Shown here: positions 9,253 to 21,375 of the stretch, piece by piece
How the letters are laid out: every line of letters begins with the position of its first letter
Position numbering within the stretch: the first letter of the stretch is position 1
NCBI RefSeq assembly: GCF_937616625.2
Contig: NC_065575.1
Span: 31,247,001 to 31,311,000, forward strand
From: Mercurialis annua
Taxonomy: Eukaryota; Streptophyta; Magnoliopsida; Malpighiales; Euphorbiaceae
DNA: 64,000 nt
Direction: 5' to 3'
Program-made: the position numbers and the translations under genes
The notes under the pieces: model-generated
The model's input: only the letters and a program-made list of their open reading frames with translations
Databases searched by the model: none
Told to the model about the DNA's origin: nothing

Positions 9253-9358
9253 GCTGCACGACCGTGCAGCTTTGGCTGCACGTTCGTGCAGCATTGCTGC
9301 ACGTTCGTGCAGCTACCAAGCTGCACGTTCGTGTAGCTCAGCTGCACGTTCGTGCAGC
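9253..9358 (-). repeat. Palindrome array GCTGCACG-NN-CGTGCAGC, 5 units
   Basis: Five 18-bp inverted repeats (9253-9270, 9275-9292, 9296-9313, 9320-9337, 9341-9358), most of them perfect with 8-bp arms and a 2-nt centre (TT, or AC in the first), are separated by 3-6 nt spacers. The array looks CRISPR-like at first sight but is part of a plant LTR. It can fold as a row of hairpins in DNA or RNA. Confidence 0.9.
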
Positions 9359-10250
9359 CTATTTCCAGCCCGTGGAAATTCATTTTCCCGGGCATTCCGA
9401 CGTGCTCGGAACGCCCGGATCGCTGCAAACGTGTATACAAACGTCCTAGTTCACAAAAACGCAATCAAAATGCAATTCGGACGTTTAAAACGATTAATCG
9501 ATTCGGTAACCGTTTATAAACGAATATATATTCGAAATATATCGAAATATATCAAAATAAATGTTTAATACGAGTATACTACCTCGATTACTTGAGTAAT
9601 CGTCGAAGAAACGGAGTTAGAATCGAGAAACGGACGAATCGGGTCGAAACCCTAACTCGCCGTCGCCACTGTGAGCAAGCTGCTCATTTCTTTTCTTTCA
9701 CTTGAAAGAATGGGCTCTGATGCCCTAATTTTCATATGAAATGTTATATATATAATGTTGGTTAAAGTACTCTTTAGTACTAGCTCAATCATGCACTTTA
9801 AACCAACTTCTAAAGTAGTCGTTCGTATCTCAAACGGAAACGACTTTCTAATTTCATGAAAATTTACCCAAAAATCCTATAAAATATAAAAAGAATAAAA
9901 ATATTATTTTTATTCTTATCCGACTTATATTTTATTTTTAATAAATCATTTTCGATTTATAAGGTCCAAATCAGTCCCACTTGATTAAACTTTCTACGTC
10001 CAAATTTCATAAAATTTTGACGGTAACTTCGTCAAATTATTTCGCGAATATTGACACTAAAATTATTCGCTCGGGACTTATAAATTATTTTATTTTAATT
10101 TGAACTAACGAATAATACTTAATTAGTTAATAATTGAAAACTAATTGAAGTAAAAGTTTAGGGATTAAAATAGCCCTTTTTCTATTACTTCTTCACCACT
10201 TCACACCGCCTCTCATTCTTCTTATCTTTCATTTTTTTTTATTTCTTTAA

Positions 10251-10253
<3 letters not shown>

Positions 10254-10320
<67 letters not shown>
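10254..10320. repeat. (AT)n microsatellite in LTR promoter region
   Basis: About 67 bp of pure AT/TA dinucleotides. The matching run in the other LTR is about 16 bp shorter (18053-18103). Read on the minus strand it lies about 335-400 bp from the LTR start and probably provides the TATA region. Confidence 0.9.
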
Positions 10321-10321
<1 letters not shown>

Positions 10322-10655
10322 CTTATATTCGTTAATAACTCGTCGAGACTTCCGAGTTTCGACATTTTAATTTCGGGGTTTTGTCCGAAATATTAAACTC
10401 TCCAATTAGAGTGGTATATTGATATATTAATTATCAATATATTTTTATCTTACGACTTGAGTCGTATTTCTTATTTAATTAGTCCCGTTCATATCCTTTT
10501 ATTAATATTTAAATCCCCGATTTAAATTTTAAACTTCTATTATTACGATATAATTTTAGGGATACTTATAAATTAAATTTACGCTTAAATTTAATTTACG
10601 TATTCCCGGCTAATAAAACCTTTACACATGGCTTATAAGAATACGGGATATTACA

Positions 10656-10690
10656 TTCTCTCCACCTTATATAAATTCGTCCTCGAATTT
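10656..10690 (-). other. PPT and conserved pol-tail-like block
   Basis: On the minus strand, AAGGTGGAGAGAA (10668-10656) directly precedes the TGTAATATCC start of the 3' LTR and serves as PPT. Eighteen bases upstream lies AAATTCGTCCTCGAATTT (10673-10690), kept almost unchanged at 59394-59411 in the second LARD-like element. On the minus strand it can encode a FEDEF-like end; I infer a remnant of the pol C-terminus. Confidence 0.65.
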
Positions 10691-13600
10691 ACATACACTT
10701 TTTCTTTTACTTATACAGCCAAAAATACTTTTTCTAAATCATGCTCTATGCTTTCATAGCATAAACATTACTGCCGTTGTCTATTGCATAACTGCTGTCG
10801 TCTATGACACAATTGCACAGCAGTGCACTATCTTCTTGTATTTTAACTTTTCATCTCGTATTTACTTGTTCTAATAGACAGTATACGTTTCTTTACTAGT
10901 ATACGAAAACTTACATTAGCCTCTTGCAGTTCTCCTTAAACTGCGTCTTATATCTCTGAATCACAATTATATCACCTCTCTAGATTTTCATTTATAGGTT
11001 CTCAACCTAAATCCTCGACTTCTGTTATCAGAAATCTTGGTATTCATTAACCTCGAGTTATTCCCTTATGTTACTTCTTTTTGGGCCTATTTTGGCTAGT
11101 CGGATCGCTTATCATGAAGCGTCCGTGTACCAAATAAATTTGGTATTCCTATAGTCAGCAATGTGTTCTACAACTTCCGTTTAGACTTCGAGTTAAGATT
11201 CTTTCTCGAAGGTATCGGAAATTAACCTCAAAGTTGCCTCTTTGAGCTAATTTTGAAAGACTGCAAAACTGATGTCATGGCTGTTATTGAAGCCAATGAA
11301 CCAAGCAGTTAAACCAGTCTTTTTCCAAATATTATTTCAAATTCCCATATTTTGACATCCAATCTACAACTTTCGTGAAGAGTCGAACTTAATCCGACTT
11401 CTTTTCGGTTTCTGAATTTGTCCTTGAAACTGGCTACTAGCCATACTTGTATTCTTTATACATCTTATTACTTTTTCTTTTCGTTGTACTTCTTTACAGA
11501 TAGTACAAATTTTGAATTCACTTCTGGGATATCAACTTATTACTAAGTTTTATGATATCACCTTAGAATTCACTTTCTCTTTACTCTTTTGAACTTTCTA
11601 GTTCATTATTTATTATTGGTTGTACATTTTATTGTACCTTTTATAATTAAGATTTTTAATCTTATTATAAAATTTTCATATCTTTTACTCGTTTTAGGGT
11701 AATGTTGGTTAAGTATTTTAAATCTCTAACCTTACCCTCTTTATCTGTTGGAACTCCCGTTCCATAAACAGACTATTCACCCATATCATCCTTTACACTT
11801 CCTTATGAATTCTATATCTTGTACAGAATGTCTTTTAACTCTTTATCAATCTATAGTAACTTACTGTTACAGATTGAATTAATGGGTTCCTCTCACACTA
11901 ATGATGTGGTCATCTAGGTGTATGTGTAGGTTATAACCTAACTATCTCCCCGTAGAACACCTTGTAACTTGCTCCACAATCACCGCAAAACTGTGCTTCG
12001 TCACTAGTTTTCGGTATATCCAAGGTTAATTAGACTTCTTAACCTCTTTTCCACATACATATTCTCCTTGTTCACAGCTAACAGTTATTATAACTGTACT
12101 ATAGCTGTTACTATCGCATTTAATTAACTAACTATCAACTTTAGCTCCGTTTTCAAACATTTCACTTTGAAAACAAAATGTTTATTAACATTTTTCTACT
12201 TTTAGTCGGCCATACTATACATATTTCTGGCCTGACATTCAAAATACATGTACACTACATGTATATTCCGTTACCAGCCAGCCTAGACCTCACAGTCATA
12301 AGGCTCGGTTCTTGGAATTTTCATCCTTTGAAATTACTGTCTCATTACAGCTTTCAAATTCATTTATATACATATTTGGAGCTTATGTTGATAATTCCAA
12401 GTTAATTAAAGTTTACACTTCTCATCATTGTCACTTGCACTTTTGGCTTACCGCCAAAATTTCGTGCAAGTTCCACGACAATATCTTCATCATCAAGCAA
12501 CGTCTACCTCTCCGTTCGACGATCGCAACGGTTAAAATTTAGATAACCGTCTTGGGATTGTCATATCCCAAAATCAAACTGATCTAACGGCTCGATCATA
12601 AGTTATTAGGGTTTTACTACACCCTGTTAGCTTCCAGACAACTTCTGAAAACTTACTCCTTCCATTCACTATCTCCATCTCATTTACACCTTGATAACAT
12701 CTTTATTTTATGTTGGTTCAAGGTTTGATATACCTTTTAAGTGTATTACTTATTCGTTTTATGATTTAATAGTCATTTTCATTAATGAATATTTGTTAAC
12801 ACGACTTAACAACTCCGTTAGTCGTTAACATATTCATTGATCCTCTTTATCCATTTCAGAACTAGTAGCGTACCTACTCAGTTCTGAGAATACTCATACT
12901 TTCTTTGACCATCTTTCTTGTAGATGTTTCGTTGTTGTTTATTATTTAACTGCTGAGGTTACTCCTCTCAGACTTATGAATTTTGATTCTATCTAACCAC
13001 TCGTATGGATTTAAGAGATATGTCCATTACTGACATCTGCTCTGTCTGTAGGACTAATCTCCAATCCGTTTAATTAAACACATGCGTATGACTTTGTTCA
13101 CGTATAGTTACTTGAAGTCAAACTAACCGAGTTGTGTTTAATTAGATCCTACTCTCTTATCTTAATCGTGACAATCTTCTATTGTCTACCCTCGAACTTT
13201 TATTTACCATAAAAGTTCATCACTAGACTTGTATCAGTCTATTCCTGAGTAAGAATGTAGATTCTCACTCACTCTACTCTTCCCGTACTTTCATTAACTA
13301 ATGTCTCGGTATGAAACATTAGAATTTAGGTCTTTATTATTAGTCTTTATAATAAAAACTGTTATTCTTTATCCCTTTTTTTTTCCATCTACCTTGTTAC
13401 TATCACAGAGTTTTCGTTTGAGCAAATACAGTTTTGTCTCGCGTACACTGACGCTTAACAAATACAAATCAATTTGTTTTGCTTGCAAGCCTTTCTTTAA
13501 ATCTCACTTTTAAAACAAATTGTGAATTCTCAAATTCACGGTTCAAAACCTTTTTCATACAATTGTGCTTCAGGGTGATGACATCTCTCATCCCCAAGGA

Positions 13601-15091
13601 GTTGCTATTTTAATTCACTTTTCATTGATATACTGATATATCAATATATATGATGCATGCCCTAATCAAAATCATTTTATGTAATATATATCATATATAT
13701 AAAATTCAGGTATGCTTCTTCTATAGTGGTTTTCGCAACATGCACCTTTAATGCATCTGAGCACAATTATACGTTCAACTGTTAAACAAAACTTTAACAA
13801 GTTTCTTTTCAAACTACTTCTCTGTGTCATTTCAAGGTTTTCTAATCCTCACATTAGGATTTATCATTCTTTATTTAACATTTACCTTTTATGTTATTAT
13901 TCATCGTCAGGATGTTTATTAACATATATTGTTCATTTGTATGTGTATTCTTGTTTAAGGATATTCTCTATCTGTACTTTATGTTTTCTAGTTTTAGTAT
14001 CTCATACTAAAACACATAAATGTACTTAACTTAAACATAAGACACATATCTAAATGTTACCTGAGGATGATTGTTGAGGCAGTAGTGCCTCTCGAATCAT
14101 CGGACCTTTTTCCTCGTCCGTATCGGCGTATAAGCGTTCCTTTACCTTCCTCATGAACATTCTCACATAGCGTCTCAATCTATTCAAACTTTGTTCCTCT
14201 TGCTCCTCATTAGCATACACATTCTCCCACCTTTGACCTGGGGAATGACTCATCCTTTGTTGAACTATCCTTAGATTGTTTATCTTTTCTAAATCCTTCC
14301 CCCAGCCTAAACTCTATATAGGCTGATACAACAGTAGATTCAGACACTGAATCATAACTGTCGTCAATAACCTCTATGTCTCCCATTGGTCTCTCCAGAT
14401 CCTCTAATCTGATAACATCAATCTAATTATCCATGTCATAAACAGAAGCAGACACTCCAGCTTCTAATGGATTAGGCAAGTCAGGCATAACTGGCTGACT
14501 AGGCAAACCATGTCAATCAGGCACAACATGCGACGGAGCTCAACTAGGCCCAGACATGCTGAAACATGTGGCCATAAAGCAAGTAGCCGATATAACAGTT
14601 ATAGAAAAACACGTTTTCATATAACAGATAACACCTTATAAACACATATAAAATAAAACACATAGCAATCACACGTATAGTTCAGAGAAAATCTAACTAA
14701 TTTCTCGAACAAACGATTCTTCTGGAATCTTCACCTCGTTCTGTATTCGAACAGAATCATCTTCTTTAAATATTGGTCAATTGATCTGACCATTGCGTAC
14801 TACTCTAATAGAGCGTCTCGAACACAGGAACATCTCACATGTTCCCTCGTTAGTATCGTGTTTCAAACACAAGAACATCTCATATGTTCCTGATCAAACA
14901 TCATATATACACAACACAAGTATACGGATTGCTACTTATAGCTGAATGTTTTCAACAACTGAAAACTGATCAAGACATGACTCGAATCCTATGTTGCTGC
15001 AATAGTCTACTAAGAATCCTTACCAATCCTAACACATCTTACTTAACAGTATCAGCAACAGTACATCGGATGGTCGAGTACTTAAAATGTT
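10691..15091 (-). other. Essentially non-coding interior of LARD-like element 1
   Basis: This is 4.4 kb of AT-rich sequence without recognisable gag, protease, RT, RNase H or integrase motifs on either strand; open frames do not exceed about 90 codons. Blocks shared with the interior of the second LARD-like element stand out: around 12515-12600 (matching about 62458-62550) and CTCATCCCCAAGGAGTTGC (13587-13605, matching 63082-63100), followed by ATATGATGCATG in both. Confidence 0.7.
14050..14253 (-). CDS. Unrecognised 67-aa ORF, possible gag start remnant
   Basis: It begins about 850 nt after the minus-strand PBS, where gag would be expected. The product is charged, Glu/Arg-rich and helix-prone (a YVRMFMRKVKERL stretch) with a Gln/Ser-rich end. 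No family motif is visible and I did not find it conserved in the second LARD-like element, so it may be chance. Confidence 0.25.
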   Translation of the reverse strand: MSHSPGQRWENVYANEEQEEQSLNRLRRYVRMFMRKVKERLYADTDEEKGPMIREALLPQQSSSGNI

Positions 15092-15103
15092 GCTCTGATA
15101 CCA
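15092..15103 (-). other. Primer-binding site (tRNA-iMet type)
   Basis: The plus strand reads GCTCTGATACCA, so the minus strand reads TGGTATCAGAGC, the classic complement of the initiator-methionine tRNA 3' end. It lies 4 nt inside the LTR at 15108 and shows that the element runs right to left. Confidence 0.92.
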
Positions 15104-15107
15104 CCTT

Positions 15108-18049
15108 TGTCACGACCCGAATTCCACCCTAATCCAAGTCACGACCGGCGCTAGGGAATGGGAATGGTTGTTCAGAAACCCGTAGCAAGCCTAGAACCTC
15201 TAGAAATTTTTCGCAAATATTATTAAAAGATCGCACCTCGCTTACGATCCGTTTTCAGAAAATACCGTTAAAACTTTTCTCTTTTAACCAAACACATTTC
15301 TGAAAACACACATATAGGCAAAATCTGGTTTTAGAAGTACTGGTTGGATAACCTCGTTATCTCAACCCTCGCTTCCTTCTGAAAACCTGGCGTGGTGATT
15401 ATTGGAAACCAGGGACTTATCTTTCGCTTGCCTTAACACATAGGCATCCCTGTTCCAGACCACACGCCACCGTTAATATGTTTAATAAAATAATGCGGAC
15501 ACCTTTGCATCTCGCAACGGTGGTATTAAACATATTAAAATACACAGCGGACCAGTTACACATAGCCGGCGAATATAAAACATACTGTTTTTGACCCTCA
15601 CAAAAACACACGAGGCCGACTCGGTAACTAGATACAATATGCCACTAAGCAGCCACCCAATAGGTACACACCTGCACTAGATCCTATCAGAGTGTCTAAA
15701 CAGAGGACTAGTGCCACGGCTGCTGGCACATCACACCTATACTATTGCAGCATACTAAGAGTACAAAATCCTATGTACATTACCAAAGAAGAGCTTTCCT
15801 GAAGAAGGGATGTGGAAGCTCGACTGACCCCAAAGCTTGTTTCCTGTAAAATGGGATAGCAACAACGGGGTCAGAAATATAAATATTTCTGAGTGAGTAA
15901 ACAGTTTACAGGTAAATACCAAAATCGCATCATATATATAAAACAGTTATATATATAAAATATGTTACCAATATGTCGATCCATATGAAACCCTAGTCCA
16001 CAATTGTCCTAACAGACACACTCATTTCACGAGCTTATAGACAACAGAATAAGGACCGTGACCCGAGTCACTGCCGTCCACTTCTGTATCTCTGGTACCT
16101 GGACCGTAATCATGAAACTGCCATCGCAGTTTTACCCGCGACCGTTACCGTATTACTGTCGTCTCAGGGTTTACCCGTGAAGTCAGGGAATCTACTTTCC
16201 CAATGACTTACACGACATGCATACCTCTATACCTCGACAGAAGTACATCTAAAAATCGGTGTTGGTGATCACGCAACCCTATTGCCGCCCAATAGGTAGC
16301 TCGTTCCAATGGACCTCTCTTGGCTAGTTTATACTATTGCGATTATGGATTTAAAACAGTTGAATACTGATATTCAAAAGTAAACACGTAAACTCACAGT
16401 ACTGCTAAGTTACTACTTAGCACCGTCGTAGGTGTGACAGACTCCCCTGAGTCCTGGTCTGACTGCTGGACAGCTAGTCGGATCAAACATACAAAACACA
16501 CAAGCCAAACATCAATACTCATTTCTGGTATAAACATCTAGGTCCTGAAACCTAGGTTTAATCAAATCATTCAATTCACATAACACATAGCACATATGGT
16601 CTCTTTCTCTCTAAAAACCATTTAAATTGTTTTCACCTCGAGAAAACGTTTAAACTTCACTCTAGAAGTCCCTTTAGGTATAGCTATACCTAAATAAAAT
16701 TATTTAATAGTATAGACTTGATTGCCAAAACAATTCACAGTCGTATACTAATTATTTAGCAACATCGTTTGCTAAATATTTAAAACCAGTTAAACGTCGA
16801 CTATAACTCTTTTAAAGTCCTTTTTAAACGTTTAACTTTACTTTTAAAATCTCATTTTAAAAGTATATAGGTTTAGGTTTAAATCTCTTTTCACTTTACT
16901 TTTAAACAAATCATCGTTTTTTAAACACTTTTCGTTCGACAAAAACTACGTCAAACAAGTAGGGAAAAAACCCTAAAAGTCCTCCCCCCATTTGGCGTCG
17001 GACCTGCTGTGCATGGCACAACAGGTCGCTGCACGACCGTGCAGCTTTGGCTGCACGTTCGTGCAGCATCAATGCTGCACGTTCGTGCAGCATTGCTGCA
17101 CGTTCGTGCAGCTACCAAGCTGCACGTTCGTGTAGCTCAGCTGCACGTTCGTGCAGCCTATTTCCAGCCCGTGGAAATTCATTTTCCCGGGCATTCCGAC
17201 GTGCTCGGAACGCCCGGATCGCTGCAAACGTGTATACAAACGTCCTAGTTCATAAAAACGCAATCAAAATGCAATTCGGACGTTTAAAACGATTAATCGA
17301 TTCGGTAACCGTTTATAAACGAATATATATTCGAAATATATCGAAATATATCAAAATAAACGTTTAATACGAGTATACTACCTCGATTACTTGAGTAATC
17401 GTCGAAGAAACGGAGTTAGAATCGAGAAACGGACGAATCGGGTCGAAACCCTAACTCGCCGTCGCCACTGTGAGCAAGCTGCTCATTTCTTTTCTTTCAC
17501 TTGAAAGAATGGGCTCTGATGCCCTAATTTTCATATGAAATGTTATATATATAATGTTGGTTAAAGTACTCTTTAGTACTAGCTCAATCATGCACTTTAA
17601 ACCAACTTCTAAAGTAGTCGTTCGTATCTCAAACGGAAACGACTTTCTAATTTCATGAAAATTTACCCAAAAATCCTATAAAATATAAAAAGAATAAAAA
17701 TATTATTTTTATTCTTATCCGACTTATATTTTATTTTTAATAAATCATTTTCGATTTATAAGGTCCAAATCAGTCCCACTTGATTAAACTTTCTACGTCC
17801 AAATTTCATAAAATTTTGACGGTAACTTCGTCAAATTATTTCGCGAATATTGACACTAAAATTATTCGCTCGGGACTTATAAATTATTTTATTTTAATTT
17901 GAACTAACGAATAATACTTAATTAGTTAATAATTGAAAACTAATTGAAGTAAAAGTTTAGGGATTAAAATAGCCCTTTTTCTATTACTTCTTCACCACTT
18001 CACACCGCCTCTCATTCTTCTTATCTTTCATTTTTTTTTATTTCTTTAA

Positions 18050-18104
<55 letters not shown>

Positions 18105-18438
18105 CTTATATTCGTTAATAACTCGTCGAGACTTCCGAGTTTCGACATTTTAATTTCGGGGTTTTGTCCGAAATATTAAACTCTCCAATTAGAGTGGTAT
18201 ATTGATATATTAATTATCAATATATTTTTATCTTACGACTTGAGTCGTATTTCTTATTTAATTAGTCCCGTTCATATCCTTTTATTAATATTTAAATCCC
18301 CGATTTAAATTTTAAACTTCTATTATTACGATATAATTTTAGGGATACTTATAAATTAAATTTACGCTTAAATTTAATTTACGTATTCCCGGCTAATAAA
18401 ACCTTTACACATGGCTTATAAGAATACGGGATATTACA
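15108..18438 (-). repeat. 5' LTR (element orientation) of LARD-like element 1
   Basis: This 3331-bp LTR contains six palindromes GCTGCACG-NN-CGTGCAGC at 17028-17157, one more than the partner LTR; the added 24 bp and a 16-bp shorter AT run account exactly for the 8-bp length difference. Only scattered substitutions were noticed otherwise, so the insertion is fairly young. GTTGG follows at 18439-18443. Confidence 0.9.
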
Positions 18439-18443
18439 GTTGG

Positions 18444-20420
18444 TTGGTATAACCAAGACGCATATTTGCCATGTGTCAATATTTTACTGACTTAAATTAG
18501 ACCAATTAAATGTTAACACATATTAAGGATAATATTGTCCCCTTTTCTCTTATTTTAGGTTATGAGAGATCTGAGAAAACTATTTTATTTTTTTGAGATT
18601 TTTTACAAAAAATAAATTTATGGGTCATTAACATAAACTAAACCCTTTTTTGAGGGATTTTTGTAAATTGCCCAACAATAATGCTAGCAGAAAAACTGAA
18701 CTTTTTAACCCTCAATGAGCCTAAAGAGTGCTAGTTAGGATTGTATTTAAATTGAATTAACATTGCTCTATGGAAAAGTAATTTTCTTTTGCTAATCAAG
18801 TTATATTTTACTTTTGAAAGGTAAATGTTTCATTAACTAAAGTACAGCTAGAACTTCAGCCATTTCAATACTAACTTATAAAAAGGTTTTTTGAGCCAAA
18901 GCATTAGTCATCTATTCCTATTAACATGCTCAACCCCTTTACAAACACGATTTTCAGCTAACCTACCACAATCTTCCATGATTAAGCTAACATCATTGCA
19001 TTGTAACAAATTGTTGTTAAGGGTTTTTATTACATGATAAGTCCTTCGCATACGAAGGCGAGAATACAACATAATTCAAGTATGTAACTTGACCTACAGT
19101 TTACGAATTATTAATTACATGTCCAATAATAATGATCATGCAAACATACAAATACTCCATTCAATCATAAAATCTTAATACTCACTGATACAGTGGCTCT
19201 AGTACCACTATTGGTGCAACAGGATACTTGTTTCCGGATCATATATTTCAATTTAAAATATAAATACCAACAATTCGAATGTTGATCATATCAACAACAC
19301 TATGGATCATCGCATTATCTAGTAATTAATGCACACATCTGAGTATCGAAAGAAGAATATAGAAGAATACGTTTATCAATTATCCAACTACTCTTAAAAT
19401 CTGATAGTACGGCGAGTTCAACCTCGTCCACACGAGTATGCACCCGATTGAATCCTCACCTTGAAATAATCCGCTAGAGTTTCTCTGACCGAGCAAACTC
19501 TAAACTCAAACTATTGCCGCAATTACTTCCTTACTCAAATGTATGAAAAATTTCTCCAAACCTTTTCGTGATTAATAATACCGTTGTTTAAACTCCTTTA
19601 AACAACTTCAAGCTATCTTACTTGAACTCCTTCAAGTATGTGCTCTTCTCTTCACAACTTAACAACTCTTTATAAGTGTAATGTTACATTTTAAAAGAGA
19701 AAATCCAAGTCCTTTATATAGGCTTTATTATAATGTCATTTCAACTTATAAGGCTGATTAGCTGCTGATAAGGGATATTAGTTATATGCATTTGAAGACA
19801 CCTATTCTCTAGACAAGTAAAAAGTGATAAGAGACTGAAATGTCCAATGATGATTTCCAGAGAAGTTTGTCCGGCTGACGAGCTATCGATTAGTTTGTTT
19901 GAATCTAGGCAAGTGTGAGCAGTGAACAATTGCAAACTTGAGGGGTTAAAACAAAACTATACGTAAATAGCCTATAAAATTCAAAATAAATTGTAGTCTA
20001 AGTCTAAGAGATTGGACTAGTTGCAATATCTTAGAAGTTTATGGGCCAATTTGCAAGTTTGACGGTTTAAAATTGACCATAACAAAACTCATAAAGTCGT
20101 TTAGCCGTTTTTGACACTTTTGGGCACCAAAAATGAATCTTAAACATACTTTACTTAGCCTTTAAAAAATAATCCGAATTTAATTAAAATAAATAGAAGT
20201 TTAGCTCAATCCTAATACTAACTGGTCTATCACTTCATATTCTTTCACCTTTCTTGTTTCCCTACAACTCTAGAAACCTAACCTGAATCTAATTCAACTA
20301 ATAGCTAACCCTAAGCTACCCTTAACCACTGTAAATAGATCCCTAAACAGCCTAACTACAGGTCGGAAAATTTGACCACTACACCAAACCCTAGAAATTC
20401 ATAGGTTGGCCGAATCTCCC
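18444..20420. other. Unrecognised repeat-like sequence with a possible old LTR
   Basis: No gene is visible. Near 19190-19215 the plus strand reads GGCTCTAGTACCACTATTGG, which on the minus strand resembles a tRNA-iMet PBS with two changes. A minus-strand GCCTATATAAAG TATA-like box sits at 19713-19724. Together they suggest a decayed minus-strand LTR covering roughly 19213-19950, but its outer end cannot be seen. Confidence 0.35.
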
Positions 20421-20428
20421 CCCGCCCC

Positions 20429-20466
20429 CACCACCACCACCACCACACACACACACACACACACAC
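20429..20466. repeat. (CCA)n(CA)n microsatellite
   Basis: A run of CCA triplets passes into about ten CA dinucleotides. It is a simple-sequence repeat with no gene around it. Confidence 0.9.
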
Positions 20467-20469
20467 TAG

Positions 20470-21375
20470 TCTTTTCAAACAAGCTGAAACACTTTAACCA
20501 CTCAAGAACGTAGTGTTGTGCATTGATCCAAAACTGGATTCTACATCCGGATCACCAAAAAATGAGTCAGGGACTCAAATTGGTACTTCTTAGGACCCAT
20601 AACTCTATTATCACTTTATTTTCTATTTTTATGCTATAATTGCTGATTTGTATATGTTAGGAAGCATGCTTAGATTATTCTGTTTATTTTTTCCATTAAC
20701 TACTGAAATTTCCATAAACTCCAATAATGTTATTTGTAGTATATTTTCCATAATTTCCATGCAAGACTGTTTAGAAATATGTATTAACTGAGATAATGGA
20801 ATAAACAATCAAGACCTGGCTCAAGGCTAACCCCTCTACACTCAGGGTCAGGAACATGATAAGAAGAAGAAGAAGAAGAATTAGGACTCATCATCATTTG
20901 ATTCTGGTGCTTATAATGCATGCTAAGTGTGTTTTATGTTTCTTTTGCCATAAACATGTTCTTTGAAAATTTTCTTCGATTAATCATCAAAAGCATGTCC
21001 TTTAGCTGATTTAGGATGTTTTAGAACTTATGTATCACTTCTATTGCATGTCTAGATGTTACCGTATTCAATTTTATGCATTTTGGAGTGATTTTTCAAG
21101 AATTCCCGAGCCAAACGACGGACTGCCGCCCTATCGACGAACTACGGCCGTTGCTAGAACAGCCTGTCGCTGTCGGCAGTGTGGAATGACGCCAAGATCA
21201 TCATACCCCCTGACCTAGATTTGATTCCTAGATCCTCCGGACTCTAGATTGACCTAATTTTCATGTTTTCGGATTCGTTTGAACACGTAATTGGGCCCCG
21301 TTTGAGCCGACACGTACAAAATTAGTTGTAGAATTATATTATGATGTATAATGGGTCTGTCCCAATTTAATTAGG
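20470..21375. other. Unrecognised sequence with a GC-rich block
   Basis: This region is AT-rich, with a short AAG repeat near 20862-20880. At 21105-21190 there is a GC-rich stretch with CGACGAACTACGGCCG and GTCGCTGTCGGCAGTG words; the related segment before 47327 is also GC-rich (47195-47255). No gene is seen. Confidence 0.5.

Larger units (their letters stand above)
7333..10655 (-). repeat. 3' LTR (element orientation) of LARD-like element 1
   Basis: This 3323-bp LTR contains, in plus coordinates, the shared terminal block with GGCGCTAGGGAATG and AAACCCGTAGCAAGCCT (about 7370-7415), mini-hairpins at 8283-8296, 8340-8357 and 8503-8521, five palindromes at 9253-9358 and an AT repeat at 10254-10320. 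It matches the copy at 15108-18438 apart from scattered substitutions, one extra palindrome unit there and a shorter AT run there. Confidence 0.9.
7333..18438 (-). mobile_element. LARD-like LTR retrotransposon 1, minus strand
   Basis: Two LTRs of 3323 and 3331 bp (plus-strand ends TGTCACGACC and GATATTACA) enclose a 4.45-kb interior. A tRNA-iMet-type PBS on the minus strand (15092-15103) and a minus-strand PPT (10656-10668) set the orientation. GTTGG duplications flank the element. No gag-pol domain is visible; long LTRs with a non-coding interior fit a LARD (large retrotransposon derivative). A short AAATTCGTCCTCGAATTT block beside the PPT looks like a leftover end of a pol gene (inference). 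Confidence 0.88.

Noticed and set aside
9253..9358. CRISPR-like array of palindromic repeats with short spacers
   Set aside because: Units are 18 bp with 3-6-bp spacers, are duplicated in the partner LTR and lie inside a plant LTR; there are no cas genes and the whole window is plant repeat DNA.
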